Below are positions 21,757 to 35,539 of a stretch of DNA of 64,000 bases, one piece after another. This stretch comes from Zygnema cylindricum (taxonomy: Eukaryota > Streptophyta > Zygnematophyceae > Zygnematales > Zygnemataceae): contig JBBHKE010001800.1 of the NCBI GenBank assembly GCA_037447655.1, positions 212,662-276,661 of the forward strand, in the 5' to 3' direction. A program made the position numbers and the translations under genes. The notes under the pieces were generated by a model. That model did no database searches. It was not told the origin of the DNA and saw nothing but the letters and a program-made list of their open reading frames with translations. Every line of letters begins with the position of its first letter. The first letter of the stretch is position 1.

Positions 21757-24700
21757 GGATATTAGTCAAACCTGATGAAAAAAATAAAAAAGATGAGGCG
21801 GCTGCATAAAAAGGTGAGAGACTACGGAAAGAAACCCTAAAAATGACAGGTCATACGAATAAATAGAGTATGAGGTTTTAACGTAATAGATGCGTTCAAA
21901 ATATACTTACAGAGTGTATTGTTCGCGATGATATTAAGTCGTCACTACTCCAATCATTATCAACATTCCAACAGTGTGACGACAAACGTATTTAGGATGT
22001 CACGCGGTTCAGTGTTTAGTAAATTCCAATTAAAGCAACGTTATTCAAAATATAATTTCAGAGTGAGTGGTCCGCGACACAAGAAGTCGTCGCGTCCCTA
22101 ATGCTTTTGAATAATCCAGCAGTGTGACGACGAAAGTGAAGTAAAAAGTCACGTTCTTAAATGATTCCACGATTCCAACAAATAGGCAATGACAAAGGGT
22201 TGTCGTATTAACTAAGGACAAAAAATGGAAATATGCACGCTTTCCTAGTTTAAAACTTCCATCGTTGTGGCGACGACGAATTGCCGTCACCAGGTCAATT
22301 TCTCCAACCACGCGTCGAAGCTCAAATGTGGCCACCTGCTAACAATATTAGTATGATACAACAGTGGCGACGACACATCGTCGTCGCCAAACTGGTAACT
22401 TTCGCTCTGTCGCAAAATTATGCCTAGGCAACGTCGCCCGTATTCGGCGACGGTGCACGAGGATCCAACATAGCGACATTAAGGGGGGGGGGAGAGGAAA
22501 AAATAAAGATATATCCAAACGCACAAAAAAAGGTAGAGGTAAAGAAAATGCCACATTATAAGCGAATAATATAATGGGACACGCGATGTAAACAGCCATG
22601 AAAACTCATATAAGGTAAGAATAAAAGGTAGTACTTCTTACTTGTACTATAATTCCTTGTAAAGTGTTCTGGAAACTTGTTGAAGGTCCTCGAGATAAGG
22701 CACTCCTTTCCGTTCATGTTTTAATCCTCAATCATCTAGTTGATTACACCAACACGTGCAGCCTTTGTCGACACGTGTTGGAGTTTGCGTCTCACCACCG
22801 GGTTGATACTATGGTCCACACGCGGTGAGTCTGGCGGTGAGTCCGGAGGTGAGTTTGGGGGTGAGCCGAAATCGGCCGCACCGCCCTCAAATGAGGGTAT
22901 CATCGTTTTGTGATCACATCCCTTCATTTGCCTCTCCTTCTTCCTCTCTCTCGCCCCACTCCATCTCCTCCTCAACTAGAGGTGGGAAAATTTCAGCGGG
23001 AGCTCTGGTTTTTGCCGCATAAAAGGTGGTAATGGGCCACATATTTTCTCAAAATATCCACGGCTATTGGTATAAGATAAATGTGAAGCAACGAAACAAA
23101 GACGCAACAACAAAGGTAGATGCTTTAGGAGAGAAAAGAGTACCATTGTTGGAGTTAACAACGAGTATATATAGGAAGGAAAAGGAAGCTCTGGTGAAAA
23201 AAATAGGGAAAACTTCGCCAAAGTTTGAACATTCAAAATTTTAAATTAAATATTATGTTTGAGAGTTAAATATTCTGATTATAAAAACGACACGGTGATA
23301 GCGGGAAAGTTTTAAAATTTGCGTCAGTGTTCAGCGTGGGAGTATGAACGTGGTTGACAATGGACGTTTTTCATGAAAAAGGCGTGGTAAAACATGGCAG
23401 CTCACTGAATTTACGGGTCTTTCTTGGAAAGGCAGCGGGTAAGACAGGCGTGTTTTTTTTGCATTGTTAAAATCCCATAATGTTTACGTGGATAAAACTT
23501 TGGACAAGTGTAATTTTGGGTGACCAATCACGTCACGTGATTGATCATTTCGTTGGTAAGTATGTACTTTTTGGTCCATTTTAGTGTCAACGTTTACTCT
23601 AATATAGGACAATGTTGACGTTAATACAGATTAGACGTATGAAAGACAAACGAGGGAACACACTTATTACAAATAAGGCACATATTAGCATACTTAACTC
23701 TAACAAAACTACCCAAAAGTGAAGTTATTAGAATACATAAGACATGGACGAACGGAACAACGGACTTACGTCCAACTTACATGAAGAAACAACGTGGCGT
23801 AATAGCGATTCTGTGAATGTTAAACGGGGAAAAATTTGGAATTAAACTTTACGTTTCGCGGAATAGCGTTGACACATAACCGCCGTAAATTAGTCTGACC
23901 GGTACGGATACTAAATTTGGCGATGTCGTACAATTTTTAATATTTTGTACGGATACATATATTAATGTATATAATCGTACGGAGAATATTCCATTTTTGT
24001 TGTTCCCAAATTAGCGTAAACGGCGAAATTAACATATGCCTTTTTTTTTCTTTTCAAATTCCTAATTAGCATCAATGACGGTATATTTTATTCAACACTA
24101 TTTAAACTTTGACACTATTAACGATTCGCGGTGTACCAAACCCGGAAGAGTGCCACTTCATCAGTTCATCTTCTGTTCCGTACTTTAGCAAATCGCGACA
24201 ACTTTTACGATCTTGTTTCGTTACTCGATAGTAGATTGTTTTGGCGGATATTATCAATATAGTACTGTACGCTAGTAAGAAACTCATATGGGCAGCCAAT
24301 CACCTCCACGCTTGGAAATTTGTTTCTGAATTCGATATCTGTTTTGATTTTGCGAATGATTGCACACACGCCATTAGCTGTGAGGTGTTTGGGGCACGGT
24401 TGGCAACCGCATAATCTTTTCAGTATTTTAGCTCGGATCCACCGCACTGCTAATTATGGGTGAAAGCCAGACTGGCGCATCAGTCCAAGCAATGATTTTG
24501 GACCTGAGAGGAGCTACACGCCAAATAGTCAAATACATAATCCGGTCGTGTTCTCACAAAATTTCCAGGTTGATCCGGAATTTCCAGCCAGACTCGGAAA
24601 ATTTCGATCTGTGGTACAAAGGTCACACCGTCCTTAAAAATGCCATATCCTCTCGTACACACGTTGTTGTCGTGCACACCAGAGATCGTATCATCAATTC

Positions 24701-25560
24701 GTTATGATCGATTCCCGATGCGGAGTACATCTACAAGATGAAAAATATCCTCGTTCACACGTTCTATCGAAGAGATCCCCGAACCGTATCGGAGGTTTTA
24801 GGAGTAGAGATGTGCCATTTATTGCAATCACGTGCAGTCGTTTTAGTGTGAACACTTGTCGGAGAAAGCAGACTGGCGGGTCCTACAGTTGCAGCAGGTA
24901 GAAGCTTTAGAAACCCTAAATTCTGGATGTTGGCTGTCACAGCTACGGCAGCCACTGCGGTGACTTAGTGACCATTTTGAGAATGCTTTTTGCTTCTTCA
25001 ATTACAAGTTTGTATCAGTGATTTTTAGAGTTTACGCGCATTTTGAACTCTTCTCAATGTTATATTGATGCTCTTTTGGCGTCTTTTTGATCTATTCTTG
25101 AGGTATTTTGAATGTCTCTAGGACAAATTATTGATCTGAGAACATATTTTTCTAAGAAAGAGTAAGTTTTGTTCGTTTATTTGGTTCTTAATATTCTTAC
25201 CATTTTTTTTTTTGAGTTGGCAACGGAACAGGCTTTATTGAGGAGAGAGAAAAGGAAGTCCCAAAAAAAGTAACCGGGGGCCTCCAAAAGAAAGATAGGC
25301 TTGGAAGAAGGAGAGAGACCAGAAGAAGAAGCAAACATCTAGTGTAAATAAAACGATAAAGAACGATAAAGGGACAAAAAGCAATCTTTGCGCCATTAGA
25401 GGAAGTGGTAAAATAAAAAGCCGGAGCCGAAGATAGCTAGAAAACACAAGGAGATTGGAAGAAAACGGCACGGAACATCCGGAGGAATCAGAAAGTCAAG
25501 CAGCTACAGAAAGGAAAAAACAGAAAAGGACAAAAAGGAGGATTCGGGCAGAAAAAGACG
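21757..25560. other. Intergenic, no gene recognised
   Basis: It contains a perfect 9-bp stem hairpin GGCGACGAC/GTCGTCGCC at 22366-22388, a G run near 22481, GA/CT-rich patches and one MITE-like end (TTCGCGGTGTA at about 24125-24135). Minus frames at 24205-24447, 24480-24677 and 24764-24955 match nothing I know. The last has an Ala/Thr-rich start like a transit peptide but no downstream coding exon that I can join to it. Confidence 0.4.
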
Positions 25561-25603
25561 CGAAGGTAGAAAAAGACACAAAGGCGAATTCAGACTGGTA
25601 ATC

Positions 25604-28600
25604 ATGTATCGAACAAGATCTGGAGGAAAGGAGATGGAGATTGCTCGGCTACAACGGCAGCTAACAGAGCTAACTGATAACATGTTCGCTGAGGTACAAA
25701 TGAGAGGAAGAGATAAGCTATGAGTAAGGCAGGTTAAAAATGAGATAAAGGAAGTTCAAGGGAGATATACTAGGAATCAAACATGTTAAGGTTGGGACAG
25801 GTAATTTATTGGATTAAACAAGATAAGTTTGAGACAGGTAACGGATTGGACAGGTTTCATATGGTCTAGGTGAAGGACATAGGAAATACTATGACAAAGG
25901 GAAGGCAATGAAGAGTTTCAGCTCGGTTACAAATCGTCTGCTCTTTCAATAACATGTGTAATCTGTCAGCGGAAGTATTGATGAAAACGGTGAAAGGAAC
26001 GGTTCCAATACCAACGGCATCAATGTCAGCAGTGTCTGTCAAAGTAGTAATAGTATCAGCTGTACGCTAGCATTATGAGTCTGATGTTATCAGCGTTTGA
26101 TTGTGACAGTGTCACTGGTAACAAGACCAGTATTCTAAATGTCTTGTACGTAGTGCAAGAATACTAGAAATTGTGTATCAGTTTCATCTGTGAGTATGGA
26201 CATCAATAGCAACACAAAAGGTCAGTCACAGTGGGGACATTATCCGTGTTAGTAGTATGCTTTATTGGTTATTGCACATCCATAATGAGTATCTGTATAT
26301 GTACCAGTGTTTATGTCTTTGGTAGTTTTTTTTTTTTTTTAAATCTCTTTTAAATGAATTCTTATGTCTTTGGAATAGGGTTGTTGAGAAAATGGTTAAA
26401 ATAGCAGCTGTTTGATGACGTGTTTCGCTTATCTCAGTAAAGAGCATATTCGCAAATGAGAAGCGGGTTGGAAAGAGAGAGTCATAAAACGTACAGAGGA
26501 GATAGCAAGAGAGAGTAGGGAGGAGCAGAGAACGAGAAGGGGATTGGAGAAACGCGAATTGAGGAGGGAAGTGTGGGAAAGGCTAGAAGTTGTGATTCTG
26601 GAGACAGAATGTGATGGAGGAGCGAGAGGATGTAGTAATCATGTGTTTGCTTGCTTTCTTGAATGGCCCCCTTGTGTCTGGATGTTAGTCCGTCTTTGTC
26701 TGTTTTTGTTCAAAATCTGGAAGTGCTTTAACCCCTGTTGTGAAGTTGCTCTTTGTAAAGCTTGAGGGTTTATTGTGCCTGCTGAATTGCTGGAGGATTG
26801 CAGCAATGTTCCAGAGGACTGAAATCTGATTTTGCGGTCATGTCTTATGTTTATGTGGAGTCCAATTCTTGTGGATGAACTATCTTTTTTTGAAACTGAC
26901 TTCATTCACAGTAATCTGGAGCCCAAAACCATGGGTGGATTTTTTCTCTTCGTTTTATAAAAGTTTTACAATTGATGTTCGCCTTTAGATGTTGCTGGCA
27001 TTGCAGAATACTCTGCATTCGTGCCATCTTATTTTCTTCTTCTCCTGCTCTAACCCTATGTATATTTTCATTTCTATGGGTATGGGCTTATTTAAATTCC
27101 CGTGTAACTGTTGTTCCCAGTTGAATCCCTTTGACTTGCAAGCCGCGCTGTTGGTGTGGGGCCACATGTTTTGAGAAGGTTTTGTGTGTATATTTTCAGT
27201 TTTCTTTTTCTGCACGTTTATGCCTGCTTTTTTGTCAATTATCTGTTCTCAGGGACCTATGTATAGGGCAAGTGAACATATGCCACACTTTCATCTATTG
27301 CCGCTGAAGACGTCTCTTGTCACTGTGTAGGTCACCCTTAATGAGTCCACCTCTCATAAGGTCTGAAGTGTGTATACACATTATATACATCTGTGTGTGT
27401 GTGTGTGTGTGTGTGTGTACATTCTCGCGTGCTCCTTGGGGGAAATAAGGTTCAGCATTTGAAGGGTTGTTTATTACTACTGGGAAATCATATGTTTTGA
27501 ACTTGTGCCTGTGCTGCAGGGGTTGTTAGATGACCAATTTACGCAACTTCAGCAGCTACAAGACGAAAGTAACCCGGAGTTTGTGGGTGAAGTTATTGGT
27601 TTGTTTTTTGAAGACTCCGAGAAACTTCTGGAAGATTTGACGGAAGAAGTGTGAGTACCTGAATAGGTTCCAGCCTGTTGTTTTAAGGAATGAAGAAACT
27701 AGGTTGGCGTGGTCTTTTGGTATAATACGGGAACGTGGGAGGGAGGGGCAGGAAAGGGGAGGGAGAGAGGAGGGAAGGGATGGTGAACAATGGGAGTATG
27801 TATGGATCTGGAAAACGTAATCGTCTCAATGATTTGAATATTCGTTTGCATGCCCAGATGTACTGCAGTCCATTGTGTATCATAAAAAGGTTTTGATTTT
27901 TATTGCAGAATGTCGGGAGGCTTAAGGTTATAACTTTGCAACTGTTTCATTGGGAGGATGATGATTGTGAAATATGATGATAAAAGTGAAACGAAATGAA
28001 TTGAACAAATTGAAATGACATGATGAGATGAGTTGCGACGGTGGGATGCAGCGAAGCAGATACCATTGACTTCAAGAAAGTGGATGCGCATGTTCACCAA
28101 TTTAAAGGAAGCAGTTCAAGGTATGTTTTACCCTTACTCGTGTCGAGCTTGGAAATAAGAGCTGGGAATGCATCTGTACTTCCTTTGCTTGCTAATGATA
28201 TTACTTTTTGCATTGAGCATCTGTGGATTCAACAATTCAAAAAATAGTCTTAATTCTTCTTTTAGTGTTTCAAAGTGCGATGTTTTTACCTTTTACTTTC
28301 TGGTGATTAGTTGGTTTCCTGTTTCATTATTGGTGATCTTGGGACTCAAAAATCTTCAAATAATGTGATTGTCAATCCTTTGTGCCTTTTTTGCGCTAAG
28401 TTAATATCTTGTTTTTTCTATCTCTCTTGTTTGGTTTACCTAGTTACCCCTCTTCCCATCTGGCCCACTTGCTCTGTGTCCATCCTCGACATTTTTCTCC
28501 TGCTGCTCCTCTTCCTCTCCCTTCTATTTCTTTCCCCGTTTTGCCTCTCTTTTTTGGTTTATGTTTCAGCAGAACCTTTCTGCCCCTACTTAGTGTGAAG

Positions 28601-31600
28601 AACAGAACTGAACCGTCCATTTTCCTTTTTTTGTCTGTCTCTATCATTTGCCTGTCTCTGCTGACTCTCTCCTTCTCTTCTGTCACTTCCCTCATATCCC
28701 TCTCCTTCTCTTCCCCTTCATTCTTTTTTTTTGTCAACTAATTTTGGGTGTTTCTGTCTTCTGACAGCATTGGAGCGCAGCGAGTGAAGGGAGTCTGCAT
28801 TGAATTTCGAAATTTCTGTGAAGAGAAGAACTCAGAAGGGTAAGGTTTTGGACCTCTTCTGGATGGCTAAAAGAGAACTTCCATGGGCTAAGTTCTTTCC
28901 AAATTCACGTGGAAAATCTTAGCCTATGGAAGATCACCATGATTGGCCATTAATCTCACTATCCACCAGCAACTTCATGTTATTTCAGAGTTCACAATAT
29001 AATGCGGCAATAAACTTGTCCTGAACATGCTATTTTTCGCCCCTCATTTTTTTCACGGGCATGAGGTGGCGTAACCTTATTGCAGATCCCTACATTTCAT
29101 CTCTCTACTCTAGTTGCAGTTCTTGGTAGTGTGGTAGCCGGCAATTTGGTGTCAAGAAACATAAGAAAATGTCAGAACAACAACATTGGAAGCTGGTAAT
29201 GGACTGAGAGAATTGTGTAGTATCCTTATATGAATGGAGATGCAACACCATTTCTTTGTAAATCCATTTTTCTTTTTCTATGCCTCTCTCTTTCTCCCTT
29301 CCTCTCTTTTTCCCCCCTCATCTTACACCCTTCTTTCCTCCTCCCTCTTGTGCTTTCCCTCCCACCCGCCTTCTCACATTGAACTGAGGGAGCATTTGAC
29401 TGAGGATATCTTTTGGTGCAGTTGTCGGCAAGCCTTGGAACAGGTGAAGGAGGAGTACTTATTAGTGAAGGCAAAGCTTGAACGTATGCTTATGGTGAGT
29501 TTTGTTTTAAAGGGATTTTTTTACAACAATAATTGATTGGAATGCAAATATACATGTTTTGATAACTATTACATGCACAATTTTTGCCTCTTGAACTCGG
29601 AACAAGCGTGTTAGTGGAGAGCTGGAGAGGAAAGAAATGGAGGGGAAGAAATGGGAAACAGATAAATAATATCCAAATGTTAGAACGAGAGAGGATGGAA
29701 TTTTTTTGGCTGAGGACAGGAAAAGAAAGTGTGAATGGAATGAGAATGCAGAAGAAGCGATAAACAGAGTATAGCAGAGCGAGGTGGAGAAACGAAAATA
29801 GAGGATGTGTTAGAGGGAGAATGAAAAGCAGGAGAGGAAGGAAAAGAAATGTGAGGGAGAGGAGAGGAGAGAAGACGAGAGCAGGAGGAGTAGATCAGGG
29901 AAGGTGGAGAGCTGAGGGAAATACAGAAACCATGCTAAACTGGGAAAGGAGGATAGCGGAGGGAGAAGGGAGCGTATCATATTGGAAAGTAGAGAAAGGG
30001 AGTGAAATTAAAAAGAAGAGTGCGCTAGGGAAACGGAGAGAGGGGAGATGACTGTGAAGTGTGACAGAGGGAAAATGAGGGCAACGGATCTAGCAAGGGA
30101 TAGGTATGAAAGGGCGAGGTGAGGAGTCAAAGGGTCGAAAGAAAAGGAGAGAGAGAGAGGGGGGGGGGGAGAGAGAGAGAGAGAGAGAGAGAGTGAAATG
30201 GAAACCGAAAGGGATAGTATAAGATAGGTGTTGGAAAAGGTTTTGGGTTTGAGGATAACAGACGAGGAAGGAAATGAGAAGGACAGCCAGGTGTACATTG
30301 GAAAAGAAAAGTGGATTAAGGAGAGAGACATACTTAGGCGCATAGTTCTAACACGGATTTTTCACGTCAGAAGGTCAAGTTTGATACGCTCATCCGCAAA
30401 TCCAACGGAAAATGTTGACAACTTAGGTTGTATGTTGAATATTGTCTTTGGACAATATTATGTGGGGGATGAGTTTGTGTTAAAGCTAGCGAAAGCTGAT
30501 GTCAGTTTCGTGCGAGTGGACATGGCGCATGTTTATGTCAAGGGTGGGGTGTGGTGGGTATGCTACACCGGAAATCATTATTAAAGAAGTTAGTAGCGTG
30601 GGGTTTATTTTAGTGTTATATTTAACTTAGTTCTGAATGACCTGGCTGTTTCTGCACCGTTAAAAAAACTAGCGCTAAGAAAAAACCAATTAGTATATCG
30701 CTTTTTTGTAGTCAAAAGGGCAAAAAAGACCGGCATCGAGGTATTCTTATCAACGCTAATAACTATTCACGATATACCATTTTACATGCATATAACAGGG
30801 GTTTTGTATATCTTGCATTTTATTCTTGTATAGTAAAATTTGCATTAGAATTATGGTTAGGAATACTGTGGAAGTGAAAGGACAAAGAAAGCACCAGAGG
30901 AGTTGGTGGAGGTTTTGAGGGGAGAGGGAGGAATAGGGATTGAGAAGGACAGGAAGTGTGTTTATGTAGGGAAGTGGGGAAGGAGAATTATGTGGAGGGA
31001 AGGCTGTTAAGGAATGGTGTTTAGGGATAGATGGGAGACGTATAGGGGTTCGGATGAAGGGGCACAAAAAGTTGTGTGTAATTGCTGGGATAGAAGTAAT
31101 GGGAAGGGAAAAGAAGAGGAAGCTCCACATTTCTTAGTGGGAGAGTAGCCGATGAAAAAAGAGGAACGACGGCCAAAGATAACTCTGGGAAGTAGAAGGA
31201 TAGTGAGAAAAAGAGGAACGGAGAGAGGGGAGGAAAAAATAACGAGGAGTGTGGTATTCATAAGGGTGTATGTCATGACCATAGAGCCCAATCAAGCAGG
31301 AGAAATAGCACAAAGGAGAAAGAGTCAGTGAGAGAGAAAAGAGAGGGAGGGAGGGAGAGGGGGGGAGGGAGGGAGGGAGGGATGGAGGGGGGAAGGGAGT
31401 GGGGAGGGGGGTAGAGGGAGAGAGAGAGAGAGTGCAAGGTTGAGATGGCAGATTTTTTAAGTACTCACGTTTTGGTTGTTTACCAGGCCTGGGAAACCCA
31501 AAAAACCTTAAGCCTGATTAAAATACACAGAATCATTATTACAGTAAGGAAATTACTACTGAGGATTGATCTTTTTAGTAATTGGACTCATCTCTTTACA

Positions 31601-31942
31601 ACTGATGTGGAGATTTTTGAGTGCCTAAATTAGTGCTATGGGTTAAGGTAAAGAAGAACCGGCATCGAAGCAGTGTTATCGACCCTAATATCGGTGTATT
31701 GATGGAACATGTGAAAGCCTCAGAACTATACAAACAAACTCAGGAAATTTCTGAAATAAATCAAAGGAAAGTTGAGAACATGGAGATTCGTGAAAAGTTT
31801 TTAAAGATAGCTAAGGCCATAAAAGATGTTAAATCATATGTATATGGGAGATTGACTGTTGTGTTGTTTCCATGTGGTTTTGTTTCAGTTGGAGCAGAAA
31901 ATTCTGGCAAAGGGAGGGCAACTTCCATTTATGATGGGGTAG
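25604..31942 (+). CDS. AHP: Histidine-containing phosphotransfer protein, six exons
   Basis: Exons 25604-25693, 27520-27650, 28052-28120, 28768-28839, 29422-29494, 31889-31942 join in frame across GT-AG introns to 162 residues, the usual AHP length. It relays phosphate from hybrid histidine kinases (such as cytokinin receptors) to response regulators, moving between cytosol and nucleus. The N-terminal helix is [13 protein letters not shown]. Exon 2 carries [13 protein letters not shown] and [11 protein letters not shown]. Exon 3 holds the phosphate-accepting His in [10 protein letters not shown] (codon 28095-28097). Exon 4 gives [10 protein letters not shown] and exon 5 [12 protein letters not shown]. 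Exon 6 ends LPFMMG and a TAG. All key residues are intact, so it is an authentic AHP and not a pseudo-HPt. An in-frame Met 10 codons later (25634) is an alternative start. Introns 1 and 5 are long (1.8 and 2.4 kb) and repeat-rich. Confidence 0.92.
27391..27418 (+). repeat. TG microsatellite in AHP intron 1
   Basis: About 14 uninterrupted TG units, roughly 100 bases upstream of exon 2. Confidence 0.9.
30140..30194 (+). repeat. GA-rich microsatellite in AHP intron 5
   Basis: Runs of GA with a central G run. It is part of a purine-rich stretch (29600-30200) within the intron. Confidence 0.85.
31325..31435 (+). repeat. GGGA-rich repeat in AHP intron 5
   Basis: Tandem GGGAGGGAGGGAG units ending in a GA run. 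The G runs could form a quadruplex on the coding strand. Confidence 0.8.
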
Positions 31943-32120
31943 CTTTTCGCCCTTATTCTTTAACGCGAAGTCTCATCTCTCCCAAAAGCCAGGGAAACTG
32001 GCATTTATTACTTGGAAAAAAAAACACTTGGGAATACAAATCTTTTTCTCTTTCTCCCTTTCGTTCTATTCTCTCCCCTCTCTTCTTTCCCCTCTTCTTG
32101 CTCTAGCCAAGCTCCTCTAA

Positions 32121-32127
<7 letters not shown>

Positions 32128-32211
<84 letters not shown>
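32128..32211 (+). repeat. TC microsatellite downstream of AHP
   Basis: About 42 TC units, probably just beyond or in the AHP 3' UTR. It gives false Ser/Leu or Arg/Glu frames on the two strands. Confidence 0.95.
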
Positions 32212-32216
<5 letters not shown>

Positions 32217-33117
32217 TCCCCTTTCCTCTCCCTCCTCTCCCTTTCCTCTCCTCTCCCTCTCTCTCAACTATCAGGTTGTACCAATTTGAATATCCTGATT
32301 TTCCTGGATTAGATTTTCCTTGTCGTGCAGTTCTTTTGGGTAACAAAAAGGGGGCATAATGTAAGCTGGTTTTTGTGTCTACCTTCAGCTCTTTTTCTGC
32401 ATTATAGTAGTAGTTGAGAGCAACCCTATCAGAAATTTTAGATTGTAGGTGATTTTTTCTTTGTTTGGGAAATTAGAGTGTTCATTTTCTCACACTTCTG
32501 TGGAAAATATACTTTATTTTCTCTCACTTGAGAAAAAATAGCGCCCGTTTTCTCTTTTTCGGGAAAAAATAGAGTTGCCAGTGTCGAGCTGGCTAGATTG
32601 TTTAGGTCAGAACTAAAAACGAGAAGAAGAACAGAAAAGAGAACAGAAACATAAGGGGCGATAAATGGCCAACCACTCGATCTCGACCGAGAGTAAGAAA
32701 TTTGTTGGAAATTCATGTTCTTTGGAAAAGACTCACAATAGCAGCTTTTTAATCTTAAAAAAGTATATTTTGTTGGCTGCTGAAAATGGATGGAACATAG
32801 AACCGTCTTCGAACTAGGAAATGCCTTTTTAAGTGTTTATAAACTAGGCAATGGGAGGGGATGGGATGAGCATTAGTCGATTTGTGGGTATTTCTCAATT
32901 TGTTCACTTGGTTGCAATGGGGCGGGGCGCATGATTTGATATTTCTTTTGTACTTTTTCTCAATTTTATCTTTCAGTTCTTGTGGTTGAATCCCCTTTGG
33001 TTGTGTGATTCGTTGTTTCCCATCTGCTCATTGGCTTTTCAGGCTGTGTTTACGATGTTATTCAGAACTGGCACAAAATTTATCGCTGTCATGATCGTAA
33101 ATTGTTATAGTCTTCAC

Positions 33118-34545
33118 CGTCGTCAACATCATCATCATCATGTTCATCATCAGCACCCTGTTCATCATCAGCATTATTGTCATCACAATCATCACCATCA
33201 TTATCATCATTATTATCGTTGTCACTGTCAACGCTGTTGTTGTCATTGTCATTGTTTTCATGGTTGTTGTCGACCCCTTTGCCATGCTCAGCGCCCTTAT
33301 CGTGTTGGTCGATCATTTCATCCTCATCGTCGTTTTCATGTCACTATGAGTCATCAGGTGTCACAAGGTATCATGGGTGTCACTGGATGCTATGTGTCAT
33401 CAGATTTCATTGTGTGCCTTTGTCATCCCAGGTATTGTCATAAATGTCATTTTCACGATTGTCATTGCTGCTGCCATCGTCACATCGATCACCAATCTCA
33501 TTGTCGTCAATATTGCCTTCATCCTCGCGCCATCGTCATCATCTTCGTCGTCGTCATTGTCATCATTAACGTTTGTGTCATCCTTATCGACATCCTCGCC
33601 GTCATCTTCATACTAAATGTTCACATCGTCGTCATCATCATCATCATCCTCAACATCGTCTCAATCATCCACATTGACTCGGTCATCCTCATCGTCATCG
33701 TGATCCCCATCGTGATTGTCACCCTCATCATCATCCCCATCGTCATCCTCATATTCATCCTCATCTTCAGCCTTATCCGCATCCTCATCCTCATTCTCAT
33801 CCTCACCTTCAGCCTCCTCATCTCATTCTCTTCCTTGTCCTCATCCATCGTCATCCCCATCCCATCCCCATCCCCATCCTCATCCTCATCCTCATCCTCA
33901 TCGTCCCCATCCTCATATTTATCGCATCCTCATCCTCATCCTTTATCTTCACCATTATCCCCATCCCCATTGTCATCCTCATCCTTATTCTCACCCTCAT
34001 TCTCATCCCCATCATCATTCTCATCATCATCTTCAGCTCCATTCTCATCCTCATCCCCATTGCTTGTCCTCATCCTCATCCTTGTCCTCATTGTTCTCTT
34101 CCTCATCTTCATACCATTCCAATCAGCGGCATCATCCTCATTCTCATCCTCATCCTCGTCCCTGTTGTCCGTTCTCATCTTCATCCTGATCCTCGTCCTT
34201 TATCCTCATCATCATCATCATCCCCATCCCCATTGTCCACGTCCTCTTCGTCATCCCATTGTCATCGTCATCCTCATCTTCATTCCCACTGTCATCCCCC
34301 TTGTCATCCTCATCCTCATCCCCATCCTCCTCCCCATTCCCCCCCTTGACCTCTTCGACATCCTCTTATCGACGTCTCCATCATCAGTGTCATCACCATC
34401 GTTGCCATCATCATCGTCATCATCTTCATCGTCATTGTCGTCATCATCGTCGTCATTATCCTAATATCACCATAGTCGTTATTATCGTAGTCAGCATCAT
34501 TGACGTCGCCATCATCATCATTGTCATCCATCCACATCATCTTGG
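33118..34545. repeat. 1.4-kb ATC-rich simple repeat tract
   Basis: Imperfect CATCAT, CCTCAT and CCCCAT units over the whole stretch. The 3-base period keeps long frames open on both strands (for example 494 codons on plus), reading Ser/His/Ile or Met/Arg/Asp. Such frames have no domain content and I reject them as genes. Confidence 0.9.
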
Positions 34546-35304
34546 GAGGTTATTATCGCCTTGATATACGTATTTGATTTTCGTTTTTTTTTTTCTTTTT
34601 TCTATGTTGATACCCGAGATGTGTAAAACACGTCGACATGGTGACCATAATACATAGAAGTTTGTCTTATGTTGTTCCAAAGCTAAAACGACTCGTTTTT
34701 CATTGGACTGCCAAAATCAACAGCTGAAAAAAGGAATGGGATAATGCTATTGGCGGGGAAAGGCACATTTTGTCAATTTTTCTAGTCAAAAAGTTATCTT
34801 TTGGGCCTTGTGTGGAAATTGTATCTTATACGTGAGTTTTGTATGCATACATTCGAGAGGGAGGGACCTTGGGAGCCCTCTCGCTTCTATCTTTACTTTT
34901 TTTCAAATTCAAAAGTCCAAAGTCACCTAATTTGTTGGTAAAACATTCAAGTACGAGGAATATTGGCGCGAATATTCGGCAGTAGGATCATATATTTTTA
35001 GCAAAATTGAGAGAGAGAGAGAAGAAAATACATAACCATGTCGGTATCTGTTTTATTGCATGTCAGAAAATGTATTCATCACATAACGTATGCCGACTGC
35101 AAAAAAAGAAAGAGAATGCATATTTTTTTAATGTAAACCAATCCATAATCGTTGACCTACGCATTAAAAAATGCAAATTTGCATCTGATTTTGTACCAAA
35201 TTGCAGGTTTACATCTGAATTTTCTTTAACATGCAGAATTTGTATTCATCCCATTTAAATTTAAATCTTGACTTAGGTTGTCCTTCCCAAAGCTTTTTCA
35301 GCGC
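34546..35304. other. No gene recognised
   Basis: AT-rich sequence with a short GA run near 35010. No coding or RNA signal was seen. Confidence 0.45.
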
Positions 35305-35306
35305 TA

Positions 35307-35537
35307 CACCGTGAATCACTATTAGTGTTAATGTTTTTTTCGTCTCTTAAAACATTTTATCTCCGTACACACATGTCCGTACACACTTGTCTGATTGAGG
35401 ATCTGACGGTTGCGATTGAAAGGTAAGATTCTCAGCGTCCGATTGGCGGTCTCAAATTGAAAATCGGACAAGTGTGTACGGAGAAAAGATGTTTTAAGTG
35501 GCGAAAAACTTATTAACACTAATAGCGATACACGGTG
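35307..35537. mobile_element. TA-flanked MITE, family 2, copy 1
   Basis: 231 bp with ends CACCGTGAATCACTATTAGTG and the inverse AACACTAATAGCGATACACGGTG. TA lies on both sides (35305-35306 and 35538-35539), as for Tc1/mariner-type MITEs. Internally it has an inverted CGTACACACTTGTC/GACAAGTGTGTACGG pair and GACGGTTGCGATTGAAAGG. Relatives are at 46637-46907 and 59801-60082. Confidence 0.7.
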
Positions 35538-35539
35538 TA

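Noticed and set aside
24764-24955. Minus frame with a transit-peptide-like start
   Set aside because: It stops soon and no downstream exon in phase could be recognised; the Ala/Thr bias alone is not enough.
30228-30584. 118-codon frame in AHP intron 5
   Set aside because: No recognisable domain; it begins beside a GA repeat inside a confirmed intron.
32980-34464. 494-codon open frame on plus and shorter ones on minus
   Set aside because: It lies in an ATC-type simple repeat; composition is only Ser, His, Pro, Ile and similar, with open frames on both strands.
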